Counted from the first letter of the stretch, positions 1-9,226 are shown. The stretch is DNA of 64,000 nucleotides from DATAVB01 sp036267955 (GCA_036267955.1 DATAVB010000134.1:124001-188000), one strand, 5' to 3'. The notes: generated by a model from the letters alone, not told the origin. Numbers and translations are program-made.

Positions 1-302
1 TTCGTCGACGTGCTCCAGCCGACGGCGACCTGGCCGTTCTGCTGGCTCTGCACCTGCATCGTGGTACCGGAGATCGCCGCGACCTTCCCCGACGCGGCGG
101 GACCGAATTGGCCGCCCGCCCGCCCGCCGCCCGCTCCGCCTCCGGACGCGCTGGACGGCGCCGCCGAAGGCTTGTCGGGCGAACTACTGCCGGACGCCGA
201 TCCCCCACAGGCGGTGAGGGTGACCGCGGCGACGACGCCGGTGGCGGCGACCGCGAATCGGCGCGGAGTGAGGAAATCGGATCGGAGCAGCCGCTCGATC
301 AT
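1..302 (-). CDS. Lipoprotein, C-terminus cut by window edge
   Basis: This is the N-terminal 100 residues of a minus-strand protein that runs off the left edge. It opens with a short basic segment, a hydrophobic stretch and a lipobox (LTAC then GG) at about residues 28-31, so it should be a membrane-anchored lipoprotein. A Ser/Gly/Ala-rich low-complexity linker follows, and then a segment (GKVAAISGTTMQVQ) like the start of the DUF5666 beta-domain often found in actinobacterial lipoproteins. The ATG is preceded by GAAGGA. It starts 40 bp downstream of the MacB-like permease on the same strand, so it may be the last gene of that operon. The DUF5666 assignment rests on a short match and is tentative. 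Confidence 0.75.
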   Translation of the reverse strand, partial: MIERLLRSDFLTPRRFAVAATGVVAAVTLTACGGSASGSSSPDKPSAAPSSASGGGAGGGRAGGQFGPAASGKVAAISGTTMQVQSQQNGQVAVGWSTST

Positions 303-342
303 GAGTAGTCCTTCGTGTGTGTGACGGATCTTGAGGAATTAG

Positions 343-1575
343 TCATTCGCTGCGTAATGCGTCGATTGGTGACAAGCGTGCGGCCCGGCCCGCCGGGTAG
401 ACCCCGAAGCCCACGCCGATGGCGATCGCCACCACGATCGCGATCGCGATCCACGGCACCGAAACAGTGATCGGATTGGAAATGAAATGCGGCAGTATCA
501 GCGCGCCGCCCACCCCACAGGCGACACCCAGCAGCCCGCCGGTGAGACCGAGCATCGACGCCTCGGAGATGAACTGCCGGCGGATGGTTGCCGGTGTGCC
601 GCCGAGTGCCTTACGCAGGCCGATTTCCCGGGTGCGTTCCTTCACCGACACCAGCATGATGTTCATGACGCCGATGCCGCCGACGATCAGCGACAGCGCC
701 GCGACACCGATCAGCAGGCTGGTCAGGGTGCTGTCGACCGACGACGTGGTGCTGAGCACCGATTGTTGCGTGGTGATCGAAAAGTCCGAAGTGGACGAAG
801 CGGTGACCGCGTGCCGGCCGGCCAGGATCGAGTTGGCCTCCTGATAGGCCGCGCTGAGCCGATCCGGGGCGGTCGCCTTCACGTAAATCGTCTGCACCGA
901 GGTCCGATTGGAGCCGCCGACGATCCGTTGCGAAGCGGTGCTGAACGGCACGATCGCCTGATCGTCCAGATTGGTGGTCGAATCCGAACCGGCGGAGCTC
1001 AGCACGCCGACCACGTCGTACGGAACGCTGTTGATCGTGACGCTCCGCCCGACCGCGTCCAGCGGACCGAACAATTCAGTCGCCGTGTCCGCCGCCAATA
1101 CCGTGACCGCGGCGGCTTTTGATTCGTCGGACCCGTTGATGAACCGCCCCGAGGAAAGCGTCCGCCCGCGCACAGACAACCAGTCCGGCGTGGAGCCGAC
1201 CACCGTTGTCGTCCAGTTCGTCGAGCCGTTGACCAGCGACTGGGAGGCGCTCTGCAGCACAGGTGCGACACCGGCCACGTCGGGCGCCGAGGTCTTCGAC
1301 GTCAGCGCCGTGGCGTCGCCCATAGTCAAGGTCGACGCCGAACCGAAACCGCCCCGCACGCCCCCAGTGGTCGAACTGCCCGGGGAGATGATCAGCAGAT
1401 TTCCACCCAGGGAGGACAGTTGCTTGGAGACCTGCTGTTGCGCCCCCTGACCGAGACCGACCGTCAGCACCACCGCGGCGATGCCGATCAGAATTCCCAG
1501 CGAGGTGAGCATCGAGCGGAGTTTGTGGGTGCGGATCGCGTCCCAGCTGTTGCGCAGAATGTCCGACCAGGTCAT
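343..1575 (-). CDS. MacB/FtsX-type ABC transporter permease
   Basis: Permease of a tripartite ABC system that transmits ATP-driven motion across the membrane instead of forming a classical channel. The 410-residue protein has one N-terminal membrane segment (SLGILIGIAAVVLTVG, about residues 24-39), a large extracytoplasmic MacB_PCD-type domain, and three C-terminal segments beginning near LLIGVAALSLIVGGIGVMN, the usual FtsX layout. The conserved cytoplasmic loop KERTREIGLRKALG is present. The ATG chosen here overlaps the ATPase stop (TAATG), which implies translational coupling. An upstream in-frame start exists but would lie inside the ATPase gene. Known relatives move lipoproteins, peptides or antibiotics. 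The substrate here is unknown. Confidence 0.9.
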   Translation of the reverse strand: MTWSDILRNSWDAIRTHKLRSMLTSLGILIGIAAVVLTVGLGQGAQQQVSKQLSSLGGNLLIISPGSSTTGGVRGGFGSASTLTMGDATALTSKTSAPDVAGVAPVLQSASQSLVNGSTNWTTTVVGSTPDWLSVRGRTLSSGRFINGSDESKAAAVTVLAADTATELFGPLDAVGRSVTINSVPYDVVGVLSSAGSDSTTNLDDQAIVPFSTASQRIVGGSNRTSVQTIYVKATAPDRLSAAYQEANSILAGRHAVTASSTSDFSITTQQSVLSTTSSVDSTLTSLLIGVAALSLIVGGIGVMNIMLVSVKERTREIGLRKALGGTPATIRRQFISEASMLGLTGGLLGVACGVGGALILPHFISNPITVSVPWIAIAIVVAIAIGVGFGVYPAGRAARLSPIDALRSE

Positions 1576-2336
1576 TAAAGTCCCCCGCGGTCTGAGCCAC
1601 CAGCGCCGCCCGGGGCGTCCGAGGCGATCGCGCCGTCCCACAGCCGGATGATCCGGCCGGCCCGCGCGGCCACATCGGCCTCGTGCGTAATCAGTACGAC
1701 CGTGCGTCCCTGTTCGTGCAATTCGGCGAAAAGGCCCAGCACGTCCTCGGTCGCGGACGAGTCGAGGTTTCCGGTCGGCTCGTCGGCCAGCACCAGGGCC
1801 GGATCGGACACCAACGCCCGCGCCACCGCGACCCGTTGCTGCTGGCCGCCGGACATCTCTCCCGGACGGTGGCTCACCCGGTCACCGAGACCGACCCGTT
1901 CCAGCGCGGCCTGCGCCCGCTGCCGGCGTTGATCCCGGGAGACGCCCGCGTACGACAGCGGCAATTCGACATTCCGGGATGCCGTCAGGGACGGCAGCAG
2001 GTTGAATTGTTGGAACACGAAGCCGATCTGGCGGTTACGCACCTCGGCCAGCTCGAACTCGTCCATTCTGCTGACGTCCTCGCCGGCCAACAGATATTGG
2101 CCGGAGGTCAGCACATCGAGGCAACCGAGAATGTGCATCAGCGTCGATTTGCCCGACCCGGACGGGCCCATGATGGCGACGAAATCGCCCTGCGGGATCG
2201 ACAGCGAGACGCCGCGCAGCGCCTCGACGTGAAACTCACCGCTGCCATACACCTTGCGCACGTCCGCCAACTCGATGACCGGCTTCCGATGCGCGCCGGC
2301 CTGGGTGGCGTGGCTCAACACCGGGACGCTAGCCAC
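1575..2336 (-). CDS. MacB/LolD-type ABC transporter ATPase
   Basis: ATP-binding subunit of the tripartite system, about 253 residues. It has Walker A (GPSGSGKST), Q-loop (FVFQQFNLLPSLTA), signature (MSGGQQQRVAVARAL) and Walker B (LVLADEPTGNLDS), with the H-loop TH in VVLITHE. The NLDS form and the length are typical of the LolD/MacB class. A GTG at 2336 overlaps the end of the membrane fusion gene by 8 bp and is preferred. GTG 2321 is the alternative. A longer reading of the same frame would start inside the fusion-protein gene and shows no family similarity. The gene lies between the fusion protein and the permease. Confidence 0.9.
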   Translation of the reverse strand: MASVPVLSHATQAGAHRKPVIELADVRKVYGSGEFHVEALRGVSLSIPQGDFVAIMGPSGSGKSTLMHILGCLDVLTSGQYLLAGEDVSRMDEFELAEVRNRQIGFVFQQFNLLPSLTASRNVELPLSYAGVSRDQRRQRAQAALERVGLGDRVSHRPGEMSGGQQQRVAVARALVSDPALVLADEPTGNLDSSATEDVLGLFAELHEQGRTVVLITHEADVAARAGRIIRLWDGAIASDAPGGAGGSDRGGL

Positions 2337-3597
2337 CGAAACCACCGCCACGTCGGCCACCAGTGCCAGCACCGCCGAAGCCGCCGGGGAATTCGCCGCC
2401 CGCGCCGCCCCCGGGAAATTCGCCCACCTGCCCGCCGGTGCCGCCGGAACTGCGCCCGCCGGTTCCGCCGGCCCGGAGCTGCGGCACGGTGATCTTGTCG
2501 CCGGCCGACAGGCCGGACACGATCTGGGTCTGGCCGCCGGAGGAGATACCGACCCGCACAGTCGTCTGTACCGTCTTTCCGTTGACCAGCTTTTCGACGT
2601 ATTCACCACCCGCGGAATTACGGTGCAGCGCCGTCGCCGGAACGACGACTACGTTGCTGACCTGCTTGTAGATCAGCGTCGCCGTCACATTCGCCCCGTC
2701 GTGCAGATCACTCGGCGAACCGGTGACATCGATATCCACCGGATAACTGGCAATCCCGGAGGAGGTGGAGGACGAACTCGACGCGACCAGTCCGATAGAG
2801 CTGATCGTGCCGTAGACCGTGGCGGTGGAACCCGTGACGCTCAACTGCGCCTGCTCGCCCTTCTTGATCAGGCCGACCGAGGTGTCGTCGACGCTGGCGT
2901 TCACGACCCACGATTTCGTGCTGATCACCAGGATCTGCGGATCCGTGCTCGATGTGCTGCCGCCGGTGGAATTGGAACCACCGACCGCCGCGCCCGAGCC
3001 CGAACCAGAACCAGAGCCGGTTGAATTCGACGAACTGGATCCCGACACCGACTGACCGACGGTGAGATTCACCGTTGCCACCACACCGTCGATCGGCGAG
3101 GACATCGTCGCCGCGGCGAGCTGACCCTTGGCCGTGCTGAGCTGATTGGTCGCGGCGGTGAGCGCGGCCTTGTCCGCCGCGATCTGAGTATCTGTGGCGC
3201 TGTTGGTGCTGTCATCGTCCACTTTGGCCTGGTCGCCGGCCACGGTCGCCTGCGCCTGCGCAACCGCAGCCGACAGTGACGTCGCATCGATCGTGGCGAG
3301 GGTCTGCCCCTTCTTCACCGTCTGTCCCTCGGAGACGGCGAGCTTCGTCACCTGGCCCGATACGGAGAAGTTGAGATTCTCCTCGTCCGCGGGAGCCAGT
3401 GTCCCGGTCGCCGACACGCTCTGCTTCACGGTGCCGGTGGCGACCGTCTGGGTTGTCGTCGACGTGGTCGCGGCCGCGGCGGCGCTGTCGCCCCTGGTGC
3501 CGAAGTAACCACCCACTGCCGCGCCGGCCACCACCAGCACGACGACGAATGCGGTCAACCGAGGATGTGTCCTCAGCTGACGCAGCATTGCTTTCAT
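2329..3597 (-). CDS. Periplasmic adaptor / membrane fusion protein (HlyD/MacA type)
   Basis: Adaptor subunit of the tripartite ABC system, 422 residues. One N-terminal membrane anchor (FVVVLVVAGAAVGGYFG, residues 15-31) precedes a beta-barrel/lipoyl region with the sequence VSEGQTVKKGQTLATID. A coiled-coil-like Ala/Gln-rich hairpin follows (AAVAQAQATVAGDQAKV), then a Ser/Gly-rich insertion, a barrel domain, and a Gly-rich C-terminal tail. The ATG overlaps the stop of the response regulator (ATGA) and has AAAGGA upstream, so the pair is translationally coupled. In a monoderm actinomycete the adaptor probably reaches into the wall rather than to an outer membrane. The glycine-rich tail is unusual and has no assigned role. 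Confidence 0.88.
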   Translation of the reverse strand: MKAMLRQLRTHPRLTAFVVVLVVAGAAVGGYFGTRGDSAAAAATTSTTTQTVATGTVKQSVSATGTLAPADEENLNFSVSGQVTKLAVSEGQTVKKGQTLATIDATSLSAAVAQAQATVAGDQAKVDDDSTNSATDTQIAADKAALTAATNQLSTAKGQLAAATMSSPIDGVVATVNLTVGQSVSGSSSSNSTGSGSGSGSGAAVGGSNSTGGSTSSTDPQILVISTKSWVVNASVDDTSVGLIKKGEQAQLSVTGSTATVYGTISSIGLVASSSSSTSSGIASYPVDIDVTGSPSDLHDGANVTATLIYKQVSNVVVVPATALHRNSAGGEYVEKLVNGKTVQTTVRVGISSGGQTQIVSGLSAGDKITVPQLRAGGTGGRSSGGTGGQVGEFPGGGAGGEFPGGFGGAGTGGRRGGGFGG

Positions 3598-4376
3598 CGC
3601 AGTCCTTTCGGCGTCGCATCCGGGTTGCAGCGCAAGCTGTAACCGATGCCACGCAGCGTTTGAATCAGAGGTGGATCGAATCGATCGATTTTCTTGCGCA
3701 GGAACGAGATATAGCTCTCCACAATCCGTGCGTTGCCATGGAAGTCGTAGCTCCACACATGGGCCAGAATCTGTGGCCTGGTCACGATCCGACCGCTGTT
3801 CTCCAGGAGATAGCGCAACAATGCGAATTCGGTCGGCGACAGGTCGATGTTGGTGCCGGCCCGGCGCACCTCCCGGCGGTCCCGATCCAGCTCCAGGTCC
3901 GCCAGCCGCAGCACCGTCCGGTCGTCGTCCGCTTTCCTTCCCACGTCGGCGTTTCCGGGTCGTGCCTGCCGAATGCGGGACACCAGGTCATCGAGACTGA
4001 ACGGCTTGCTGATGCAGATGTCACCGGCCGCGGCCACGACAACCCGATCGTCGGAGTGGTCACCCGTGGTGAGAAACACGACCGTCGTCTGCTCATCACG
4101 CTCGCGGATCAACTGCCGGAACCGGGGGGCCCCGATACCGCGGAGCGTCGTGTCCAGGACCAGCAGGTGCGGCCGGAATTCCTCGGCTATGCCAAGAGCG
4201 TCGGACGCGGTTCGGGCTGAACGGACGTCGAAGCCGACAAAGCGCAACACGGTCGCAACCAGGTCGGTCATGCGGGAATCGCTGTCAGCGACCAGCACGC
4301 GGCCGAGGTCGGCGGAGCCGACCGGCTGCTCGCGAACGACCGTGCCGGGTCGGCTCACCGTACGGCCGCGCAGCAC
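3594..4376 (-). CDS. OmpR-family response regulator
   Basis: Two-component response regulator of 260 residues. The receiver domain shows the acidic pair (VADSD), the phospho-acceptor Asp in LVLDTTLRG, the conserved Thr in FLTTGD and Lys in ISKPFS. The C-terminal winged helix has the OmpR signature LSPTEFALLRYLLENSGRIV and ends in IQTLRGIGYSL. Its stop overlaps the adaptor start, so it is co-translated with the ABC system and probably controls it. No histidine kinase gene is adjacent, at least within this window, so the partner is unknown. The first 25 residues before the receiver domain are unusually long, and an internal start is possible. Confidence 0.88.
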   Translation of the reverse strand: MLRGRTVSRPGTVVREQPVGSADLGRVLVADSDSRMTDLVATVLRFVGFDVRSARTASDALGIAEEFRPHLLVLDTTLRGIGAPRFRQLIRERDEQTTVVFLTTGDHSDDRVVVAAAGDICISKPFSLDDLVSRIRQARPGNADVGRKADDDRTVLRLADLELDRDRREVRRAGTNIDLSPTEFALLRYLLENSGRIVTRPQILAHVWSYDFHGNARIVESYISFLRKKIDRFDPPLIQTLRGIGYSLRCNPDATPKGLR

Positions 4377-4572
4377 GAATGCGGCCGATCGCTGGCGGCT
4401 CGTGACCCGTCGCCCGGCGCCCGTTGCCCGCTTTGATCCCTCATGCCCTCCCCCTCGTACGGCAGGAGGTCAGCACACCGCAGCTACATGAAGAGTTCCT
4501 GTATGAAAGCTGTGTGAAAGCTGTGAATCTTGCTCTGCTCAGCCAAGGCGGCTACCCGTGGGGCCCCGTTTT

Positions 4573-4627
4573 CATGATCGTGATCGGTCACTAGGGCTAT
4601 AGCAACCAGAAACCGATCACGATCATG
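4573..4627. repeat. Perfect inverted repeat, 16-bp arms
   Basis: The arms at 4573-4588 (CATGATCGTGATCGGT) and 4612-4627 are exact reverse complements separated by 23 nt. The structure lies in the 394-bp non-coding stretch between the nitroreductase 3' end and the response regulator 5' end. No T-run follows on either strand, so it is not a textbook intrinsic terminator. Its outer nine bases match those of the second hairpin at 4663-4720. Confidence 0.9.
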
Positions 4628-4662
4628 GACCAGCGGATTGGGTGACCGATGCCGTCAGCGAC

Positions 4663-4720
4663 TCATGATCGTGAGTGGATTTAGCACCTCCAGAGGTATC
4701 GAATCCACTCACGATCATGA
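4663..4720. repeat. Perfect inverted repeat, 19-bp arms
   Basis: The arms at 4663-4681 (TCATGATCGTGAGTGGATT) and 4702-4720 are perfect complements around a 20-nt loop. It sits 50 bp beyond the stop of the nitroreductase (minus strand) and shares the core CATGATCGTGA with the hairpin 36 bp away. It may act as a terminator or be a member of a mobile palindromic repeat family. Confidence 0.9.
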
Positions 4721-4770
4721 AAAGTTGCGGTCAGCACGTCGTCCGAGCCAGTGGAGGGGTCGACCTGCGG

Positions 4771-5286
4771 TTACCAGCGGTCGCGGTGCACGACCTGATC
4801 GATGGGACGACGGTTGATCTTCTCGATCGGGCGGAGCGGACGGTCGGCCGGATACCCGGCGCCGAGCAGAAAGGCCACCTCGTAGCCGTCCGGCACACCG
4901 AGGATTTCCCGGGCCCTGGCCTGATCGCCGACCGAGGAGTGTCCGGTGCCGACACCCAAATCCGCGGCGGCGACCATCATGGCGAAGGTGGCCTGGCCGA
5001 GGTCGTACTGGTCGACGACACGGGTGCGGTCGTCGTCGGTGACGGGCAGTACGAGAGCGATCGTGGCGGCAGCGTCGGCGATGTGCCGGGCGCCCTGCCA
5101 GACCGTGGCGAGATCGATCTGCTGTTGGCGATCGGTGACCAGGACGAAGTCCCAGTGCTGCCGGTTCGACGCCGACGGCGTGCGCCAGCCGGCTTCCAGA
5201 ATGCGGTCCAGGTCGGCGGCGGGGATCGGGTCAGTGCGATAACTGCGCACATTGCGGCGTGAACGGATCGCATCCCAGGTCTCCAT
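4771..5286 (-). CDS. Nitroreductase-family FMN oxidoreductase
   Basis: FMN-dependent NAD(P)H oxidoreductase of 171 residues. The N-terminal FMN-phosphate motif RSRRNVRSYRTDPI and the dimer segment TPSASNRQHWDFV are clear. The C-terminal half carries DLGVGTGHSSVGDQ and FLLGAGYPAD, typical of the family. The ATG at 5286 is preferred because AGAGAGGG lies 8 bp upstream; the frame extends 14 codons further without a better start. The next upstream gene on the strand, an LLM flavin enzyme, ends 57 bp away, so they may be cotranscribed. Physiological substrate unknown. Confidence 0.88.
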   Translation of the reverse strand: METWDAIRSRRNVRSYRTDPIPAADLDRILEAGWRTPSASNRQHWDFVLVTDRQQQIDLATVWQGARHIADAAATIALVLPVTDDDRTRVVDQYDLGQATFAMMVAAADLGVGTGHSSVGDQARAREILGVPDGYEVAFLLGAGYPADRPLRPIEKINRRPIDQVVHRDRW

Positions 5287-5343
5287 GCGGTGTCCCTCTC
5301 TCCGAAGAAAATCCAGCAGCCGATCCACCGGACCGAATGCGGC

Positions 5344-6363
5344 CTAGCTCGCCTGCCGCCAGGCGTCGGCCAACGCGACGTAGCTGCCGGTGCGGCGTTC
5401 CCGGTCCAGGCTCGGCGTGACGACGACGATCTCGTCGACCTGTGCGGCCTGCTTCATCTCCAGCAGGCGCGCGGCGACGGCCTTCGGCTCACCGGTGACC
5501 ATCCGGCCGTCGTCCTGCCGACCGGCCCGGAATGCCGGAGACGTGGCGAATTCGTGTACCTGCTCCGGTCGCAGCGGCTCGCGTATCCCGCGCCGGAGGT
5601 TCTGGATGGTCAGCGCCCAGGACGCCTCGAACTCCAGGATCGCCTCCTCGTCGTCGCTGCCGAACGCCAGCACCGACATGGCCGAGTACGGCGCGGCGTC
5701 CGGGGTGCGCGCGGTGAAGTCGCGGCGGTACTCACGCAGCGCCTCGATCGCGAGGTCGGGGCTCATGTGGTGGGCGAACACCGCGCTCAGGCCATTGACC
5801 GCGGCGAACCGGGTCCCGTAGCCGCTCGAGCCCAACACGAACATCTCCGGCCGCTCGTCAACCACCGGCGCGGCCACCAGCGCGGCGTACGGGTGGTCGT
5901 CCGGGAAACCGTCGCCGAGGAACGCCAACAACTCGCCGACCTGCCCGGGGAACTCGGCCCCCGGGTCCGCCGCCACTCCGCGGCGCAGGACGTGTGCCGT
6001 CAACGGATCGGTCCCCGGCGCCCGGCCGAGCGCGAGGTCGATGCGGCCCGGGTACATGGCGAGCAGCGTGCGGAATGTCTCGGCGACCTTGAACGCGGTG
6101 TGATTGGGCAGCATGATCCCGGCCGCGCCGACCCGGATCCGGTCGGTGCGGGCGCCGATGTGCGCGGTCAGGATCTCCGGCGCGCTGCAGGCCAGACTGC
6201 TCATGTTGTGGTGCTCGGAAACCCAGTAGCGGCGGTATCCGGCCGCCTCGACCGCCTGGGCGATGCCGACGGCGCCGGCGATCGACGCGGTCGCGGTCTC
6301 GCCGTACTCGATCCCGACGAAATCCAGCACTGCCAGCGGAAGTGATTCCTCTACGGTGTCCAT
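5344..6363 (-). CDS. LLM-class (luciferase-like) flavin oxidoreductase
   Basis: Luciferase-like (alpha/beta)8-barrel oxidoreductase of 339 residues. It begins with LPLAVLDFVGIEYGE and continues with YWVSEHHNM, the EHH motif of the MsnO8-like LLM subgroup. GRIDLALGRAPGTDP and FVLGSSGYG mark the flavin/phosphate-binding loops. Such enzymes use reduced flavin, often supplied by a partner reductase. The nitroreductase-like gene 57 bp downstream could supply it, but this is inference. ATG 6363 fits the family N-terminus; the frame extends further upstream into antisense of the glycosidase gene, which is rejected. Confidence 0.87.
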   Translation of the reverse strand: MDTVEESLPLAVLDFVGIEYGETATASIAGAVGIAQAVEAAGYRRYWVSEHHNMSSLACSAPEILTAHIGARTDRIRVGAAGIMLPNHTAFKVAETFRTLLAMYPGRIDLALGRAPGTDPLTAHVLRRGVAADPGAEFPGQVGELLAFLGDGFPDDHPYAALVAAPVVDERPEMFVLGSSGYGTRFAAVNGLSAVFAHHMSPDLAIEALREYRRDFTARTPDAAPYSAMSVLAFGSDDEEAILEFEASWALTIQNLRRGIREPLRPEQVHEFATSPAFRAGRQDDGRMVTGEPKAVAARLLEMKQAAQVDEIVVVTPSLDRERRTGSYVALADAWRQAS

Positions 6364-6400
6364 CACCGGGACAAGGCCGCGCCGCCCCACCGCATTCCCG

Positions 6401-8968
6401 TCACGGGGCGCGCCACGCGAGGCTCGGCGCGGCCAGCAGTCCGGAGGAGACGCCGTCCAGGGCGAGCTCGAGATCCTGCATCCGGAAGCGACGGCCGTAG
6501 CGCGCAGTGCTGACCTCAACCGCGCGGTGGATGGCGGTGTCCGCGGCGAGGGCGTTCGCGGCAGTGTTGTGGACCACGATGCGCAGCCGGTTGGTGCCAG
6601 CGGTCAGGTGTGCGGTGATGTCGAGCGCGTACGGCGGGGCCCAGAGGATCCCGCTCTCGGCGCCGTTGACGTGCACCACGGCGACCTCGCGGACCGGTGG
6701 CGAGACGTGCGCCCGGTAGGAGTTGCCGCGGATGTCCTTGCTGTCAGTCGATCCCGCCTCTGCGACCTCGGCCGGGCCGAAGTCGAGCAACACCGGCCCG
6801 GTCAGCCAGGACGGTTCAATGTGCAGCGTCGTCTCGTAGGCGGCCGATCCCGAGTAGCCGGTGCGGTCTGCCTCCCAGCGGTGCGGCAGTGTCACCGGCA
6901 CCGGACCGGTGGAACCAGGATCGTCCAGAAACTCGACTGTCCACTGCCCGTCCAGGCGCTGGCTCCCGGTCGCGGCGGCGTTCGCGGGCGGCGCCGCTGT
7001 GGCGTCGCCGTCGCGGTTGAAGGCGACGATCACCGCCGCCTCGTACGGATGCAGCTGCAGCGCGAGCAGCGCCGCCGTACGGCCACGACCGCGGACGTCG
7101 CCGGTTGCCGGATCCCACAATTCGTAGTCTGAATAAGCCGTGTGCGGCGCTATTTCGAAGGACCGCAGCCCATTCCCGGTATTCGCCACAAAGTAGATGT
7201 CACTGTCGGCTGTCCGGCGATGCACCACGCCGATCTCCGGCGTGGCCGGGGTGACGGTGACGTCCGGCGGCGACACCTCGCGCAGCGTCGCGGCGAGAGT
7301 GTCCGTGGTCGCGTCGATCGCGGTCCGGAAACCGGAATCCCCCACCGCGATGACCGAGCCGCCGGCCGCGATCACCTGATCGAGCCAGCTTCTGGTCGTA
7401 TCCGGGATCACCGTGGCCTTCGGCAGAATGACGACCGGCGCGTCCTGCGGCGCGAGCACGTCAACGGCGTCGTCGTCGATCAGATCGAAATCAAGTCCGT
7501 ATTCACGGACGACGCGCGGAATTTCGGGGCCGACATGCCGGCGGGTGTCCCGCCACAGATCGAGCGACCCGCCCATCGTGGGGTAGACATCTCCGGCCGG
7601 AATGTAGATCTTGACCCCGGATACGTGTTCGCCCTGCCGGAGCAGCCAACTGAGTCGCTGCAGATATCCGTTGAGGTGCGGCATCGCCGCCCACCACGGG
7701 TTGCGGTCGTCCAGGGCGCCGGAGGCATAAAAGAACCAGCCCAACCCGGGGGCGTCGCTCGGCGAATAGGGCCATCCGTGCCCGACGAACTGATTGATGC
7801 CGAGCAGAAAATGCTCGTGCGCCTCACCCTTGAGATCCAGCGGTGTGGCCCGGAAGGACGGCGAGTGGACCCAGGTCCACACCTCCGAGGAGACCACGCT
7901 CTTGCCGTAGAGGTGCGCCGCCGAGGAGGCCCAGCGCGTCTGGGTGAGCTCCTTCCACCCCCAACCCTCCCCTTCATAGAGGTCGGCGAAACGGTAACTG
8001 CTGACCGTGGCCGGCGGCGTGCCGTACCCCTGGATACGGAACGGAATCCCGTGCCCGGCCGCCCAGCGCTGGAATACGGCGACGAAGTTCTCTTCGTACA
8101 ACTCGGTCAGCGTGCGGTAGAAGTCGATCCGCAGCCGGTCCGCGCCGACGCCGTCCACAATCAGCTGAAAGAGGCGCGGCCGCGCGTCGTAACCCCGACG
8201 CCGCTGGAATTCCGTGAGCAGTTCGGGGGTCCAGTCCGCGCTGTACACCTCCAGGCTGTCGCAGAACACCGATCCGACGAGCTCCGCCGGTACGGCGGCA
8301 ATCAGCGGGTCGGCCACCCGGCGCAGGTGCTCTTCTGCCGCGGCGGCGGAGTAGTGGTCCAGGACCGGTCCCTCGGCGCCGGCCGCGGCCCGTTTCACGC
8401 TCTGCCCGGTCGTCCTGGAATAGGCCAGCAGGATCACCCGCGGTCCGCCGCCTTGCGGGATCCGGATGACGCCCTCGACGATCGGCAGTTCGGCGAATTC
8501 CGCCGGACGCTCCTGCGCGGTGCCGTCGCCGACGTACGCGGCGACGAGTCGATCCCCGGGCCACGGCTCGGTCACGGATACGTCTGCCGCGGCGAGCTGG
8601 ACCTCGAAGCGTTCCCAATGCAGTTTCCGGGCCGCCAGATCGACGTTGATGTGCGGCCCGCCGAAGGACCAGCCACTGCCGAGCGTGAGATCGAAGCGCA
8701 AGCCGAGCTGGCGCGCCCGGTCAGCTGCAAAACGCAGGTGGGCCAGGAATTCCGCGGACAGGAACGGGTGCTCGACCGGAGCGAGTGGATAGACGTACGA
8801 AATTTCGACACCGCCGAAGCCGGCCGCGGCGATCGCCCGTAATTCCCGTTCGAGTTCCGTACGGGTAAGTGTCGGCCCGAACCACCACCATCGCATCATC
8901 GGCCGGCTGTCGGCCGAGGGGGAACGGAAACCCTGGCGCAGTTCGCCGATGAGAGGGCCGTCGGTCAC
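6401..8968 (-). CDS. GH106-like glycoside hydrolase (alpha-L-rhamnosidase type)
   Basis: Large putative glycosidase of about 855 residues. The N-terminal barrel opens with PMMRWWWFGPTLTRTELERE and AAAGFGGVEISYVYPL, which is the signature of GH106-like proteins. It continues through LGSGWSFGGP and SSEVWTWVHSPSFRATPLD to a C-terminal beta-sandwich (AAYETTLHI, VHVNGAESGILWAPPY). No signal peptide is visible, so it may act on imported oligosaccharides. GTG 8968 with GGAG 6 bp upstream is chosen; the frame stays open for another 1.1 kb but that part is antisense to the DeoR gene. It is divergent from DeoR and probably belongs to the same sugar locus. Exact substrate is uncertain. Confidence 0.8.
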   Translation of the reverse strand: MTDGPLIGELRQGFRSPSADSRPMMRWWWFGPTLTRTELERELRAIAAAGFGGVEISYVYPLAPVEHPFLSAEFLAHLRFAADRARQLGLRFDLTLGSGWSFGGPHINVDLAARKLHWERFEVQLAAADVSVTEPWPGDRLVAAYVGDGTAQERPAEFAELPIVEGVIRIPQGGGPRVILLAYSRTTGQSVKRAAAGAEGPVLDHYSAAAAEEHLRRVADPLIAAVPAELVGSVFCDSLEVYSADWTPELLTEFQRRRGYDARPRLFQLIVDGVGADRLRIDFYRTLTELYEENFVAVFQRWAAGHGIPFRIQGYGTPPATVSSYRFADLYEGEGWGWKELTQTRWASSAAHLYGKSVVSSEVWTWVHSPSFRATPLDLKGEAHEHFLLGINQFVGHGWPYSPSDAPGLGWFFYASGALDDRNPWWAAMPHLNGYLQRLSWLLRQGEHVSGVKIYIPAGDVYPTMGGSLDLWRDTRRHVGPEIPRVVREYGLDFDLIDDDAVDVLAPQDAPVVILPKATVIPDTTRSWLDQVIAAGGSVIAVGDSGFRTAIDATTDTLAATLREVSPPDVTVTPATPEIGVVHRRTADSDIYFVANTGNGLRSFEIAPHTAYSDYELWDPATGDVRGRGRTAALLALQLHPYEAAVIVAFNRDGDATAAPPANAAATGSQRLDGQWTVEFLDDPGSTGPVPVTLPHRWEADRTGYSGSAAYETTLHIEPSWLTGPVLLDFGPAEVAEAGSTDSKDIRGNSYRAHVSPPVREVAVVHVNGAESGILWAPPYALDITAHLTAGTNRLRIVVHNTAANALAADTAIHRAVEVSTARYGRRFRMQDLELALDGVSSGLLAAPSLAWRAP

Positions 8969-9118
8969 GGGCAGCTCCAGCGTCGGGTTGAATGCTTCCA
9001 ACGGCCGGCGGCGCACACCGACCACCGCCGAGGCTACGGCGGCGGCGCGCCGACCGCGATGACCGAATACGGCAGGGCATCTCACCCGGGCCGGCCACCC
9101 GTTGCCGAGGTTGTTGAT

Positions 9119-9128
9119 ATATTCACAT
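9119..9128 (-). promoter_or_regulatory. Candidate DeoR operator half-site
   Basis: On the minus strand this reads ATGTGAATAT. A nearly identical decamer, ATGTGAGTAT, lies just downstream of the DeoR gene at 10065-10074. Both sites are in non-coding DNA flanking the regulator, and both have ATCAACA within a few bases. This is a pattern-based proposal only. Confidence 0.35.
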
Positions 9129-9226
9129 TCGAACACCCTGTGGACAAACGCCGCCGGTCGGTCGGTCTCGGCCGTATTCTCCGGCGGAGCCGTGCGACAC
9201 GTCGCACCTGACGACGGGAGCTGGGA

